Shown: in pieces, positions 63,741 to 64,000 of the stretch
Position numbering within the stretch: the first letter of the stretch is position 1
Layout of the letters: each line of letters begins with the position of its first letter
Assembly (NCBI GenBank): GCA_023374025.1
Contig: SIJG01000023.1
Span: forward strand, 1,487,382 to 1,551,381
DNA: 64,000 bases
Origin: Heterodera schachtii
Lineage: Eukaryota > Nematoda > Chromadorea > Rhabditida > Heteroderidae
Direction: 5' to 3'
Made by a program: the position numbers and the translations under genes
Notes under the pieces: model-generated
The model's database searches: none
What the model saw: the letters and a program-made list of their open reading frames with translations, nothing else
Told to the model about the DNA's origin: nothing

Positions 63741-64000
63741 TAAAAATTTTCAAAAATTTCGCCTATTTTTTATAAATTTCATTAAAAATGCTAAAAAAGA
63801 GAAGGGTAGGGAGGGGAAAGAAGGCTTGGCGGAGAGAGTGAGCGTTCAACAAAAAAAATATTTATTTTTTTCATCTATCAAAAGTAACAAGGACAGCTAA
63901 ATATAGTACAGTACCTTTGCACGCTACAGTATCTGCTTAAAAAATACAGTACTCTGGTGCATTTTCCGCTTCATTTTGCAGCTCTGATGCAGCAAAATGG

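Noticed and set aside
1..64000. tRNA, rRNA or spliced-leader RNA genes
   Set aside because: I found no A/B-box tRNA pattern, rRNA core or known nematode spliced-leader exon by eye; a covariance-model search would be needed to exclude them fully.

Overview
This window reads as a eukaryotic, AT-rich, repeat-dense nematode genome. The best guess is a plant-parasitic cyst nematode (Heterodera/Globodera type). The reasons are: many short phase-consistent GT-AG introns with TTTCAG acceptors; at least fifteen copies or fragments of an F-box-like gene family whose downstream domain (Y-I-D-H..., ...PIWDVFAR.IWPIF..., ...PFELVNE.T.EKL...LL.RCPI...) I recognise from cyst-nematode proteomes; a SPRY fragment with the SPRYSEC-style C-terminus; a secreted protein with helix-turn-helix-like repeats; and a single-domain Kunitz protein. 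The species call is inference.

Layout. 0-0.8 kb: F-box gene running off the left edge. 2.7-7.7 kb: palindrome 1 (2027-bp arms, 877-bp spacer) with a broken F-box gene across one arm/spacer border and hAT-like elements in the arms. 8.7-9.5 kb: secreted helix-turn-helix repeat protein. 9.5-12.4 kb: repeats. 12.4-13.1 kb: Kunitz gene. 14-16 kb: a segment split by three insertions. 16.1-18.7 kb: an uncharacterised six-exon gene with a hAT-like element and an ACGCGT array in one intron. 19.8-21.6 kb: ankyrin-repeat gene. 22.6-31 kb: a small unknown gene, coiled-coil gene pieces in both orientations and F-box exon fragments. 31.3-37.9 kb: a degenerate MULE transposase, a SPRY fragment and several MITEs. 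38.1-39.6 kb: an intact F-box gene. 41.0-50.7 kb: palindrome 2 (about 4.5-kb arms, 714-bp spacer) carrying two copies of a membrane-anchored F-box gene that shares one frameshift. 52.0-56.1 kb: an intact F-box gene whose introns are swollen by nested MITEs. 56.4-58.1 kb: a transposon with terminal tandem arrays and a zinc-finger-like gene. 58.4-60.6 kb: F-box pseudogenes. 61.0-63.5 kb: a PP1-type phosphatase and a truncated tyrosine phosphatase, head to head.

The most striking non-genic structure is a set of short elements with 8-bp target duplications. Each family has its own terminal inverted repeats, often built of family-specific tandem repeats, yet families share a few internal modules. 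The main one is a GC-rich hairpin: an 11-bp stem with a GATA loop, present about 16 times. The mobile elements, the palindromes and the F-box family are tightly entangled: three of the four inner palindrome edges and one outer edge lie in F-box sequence, and MITEs sit in F-box exons and introns.
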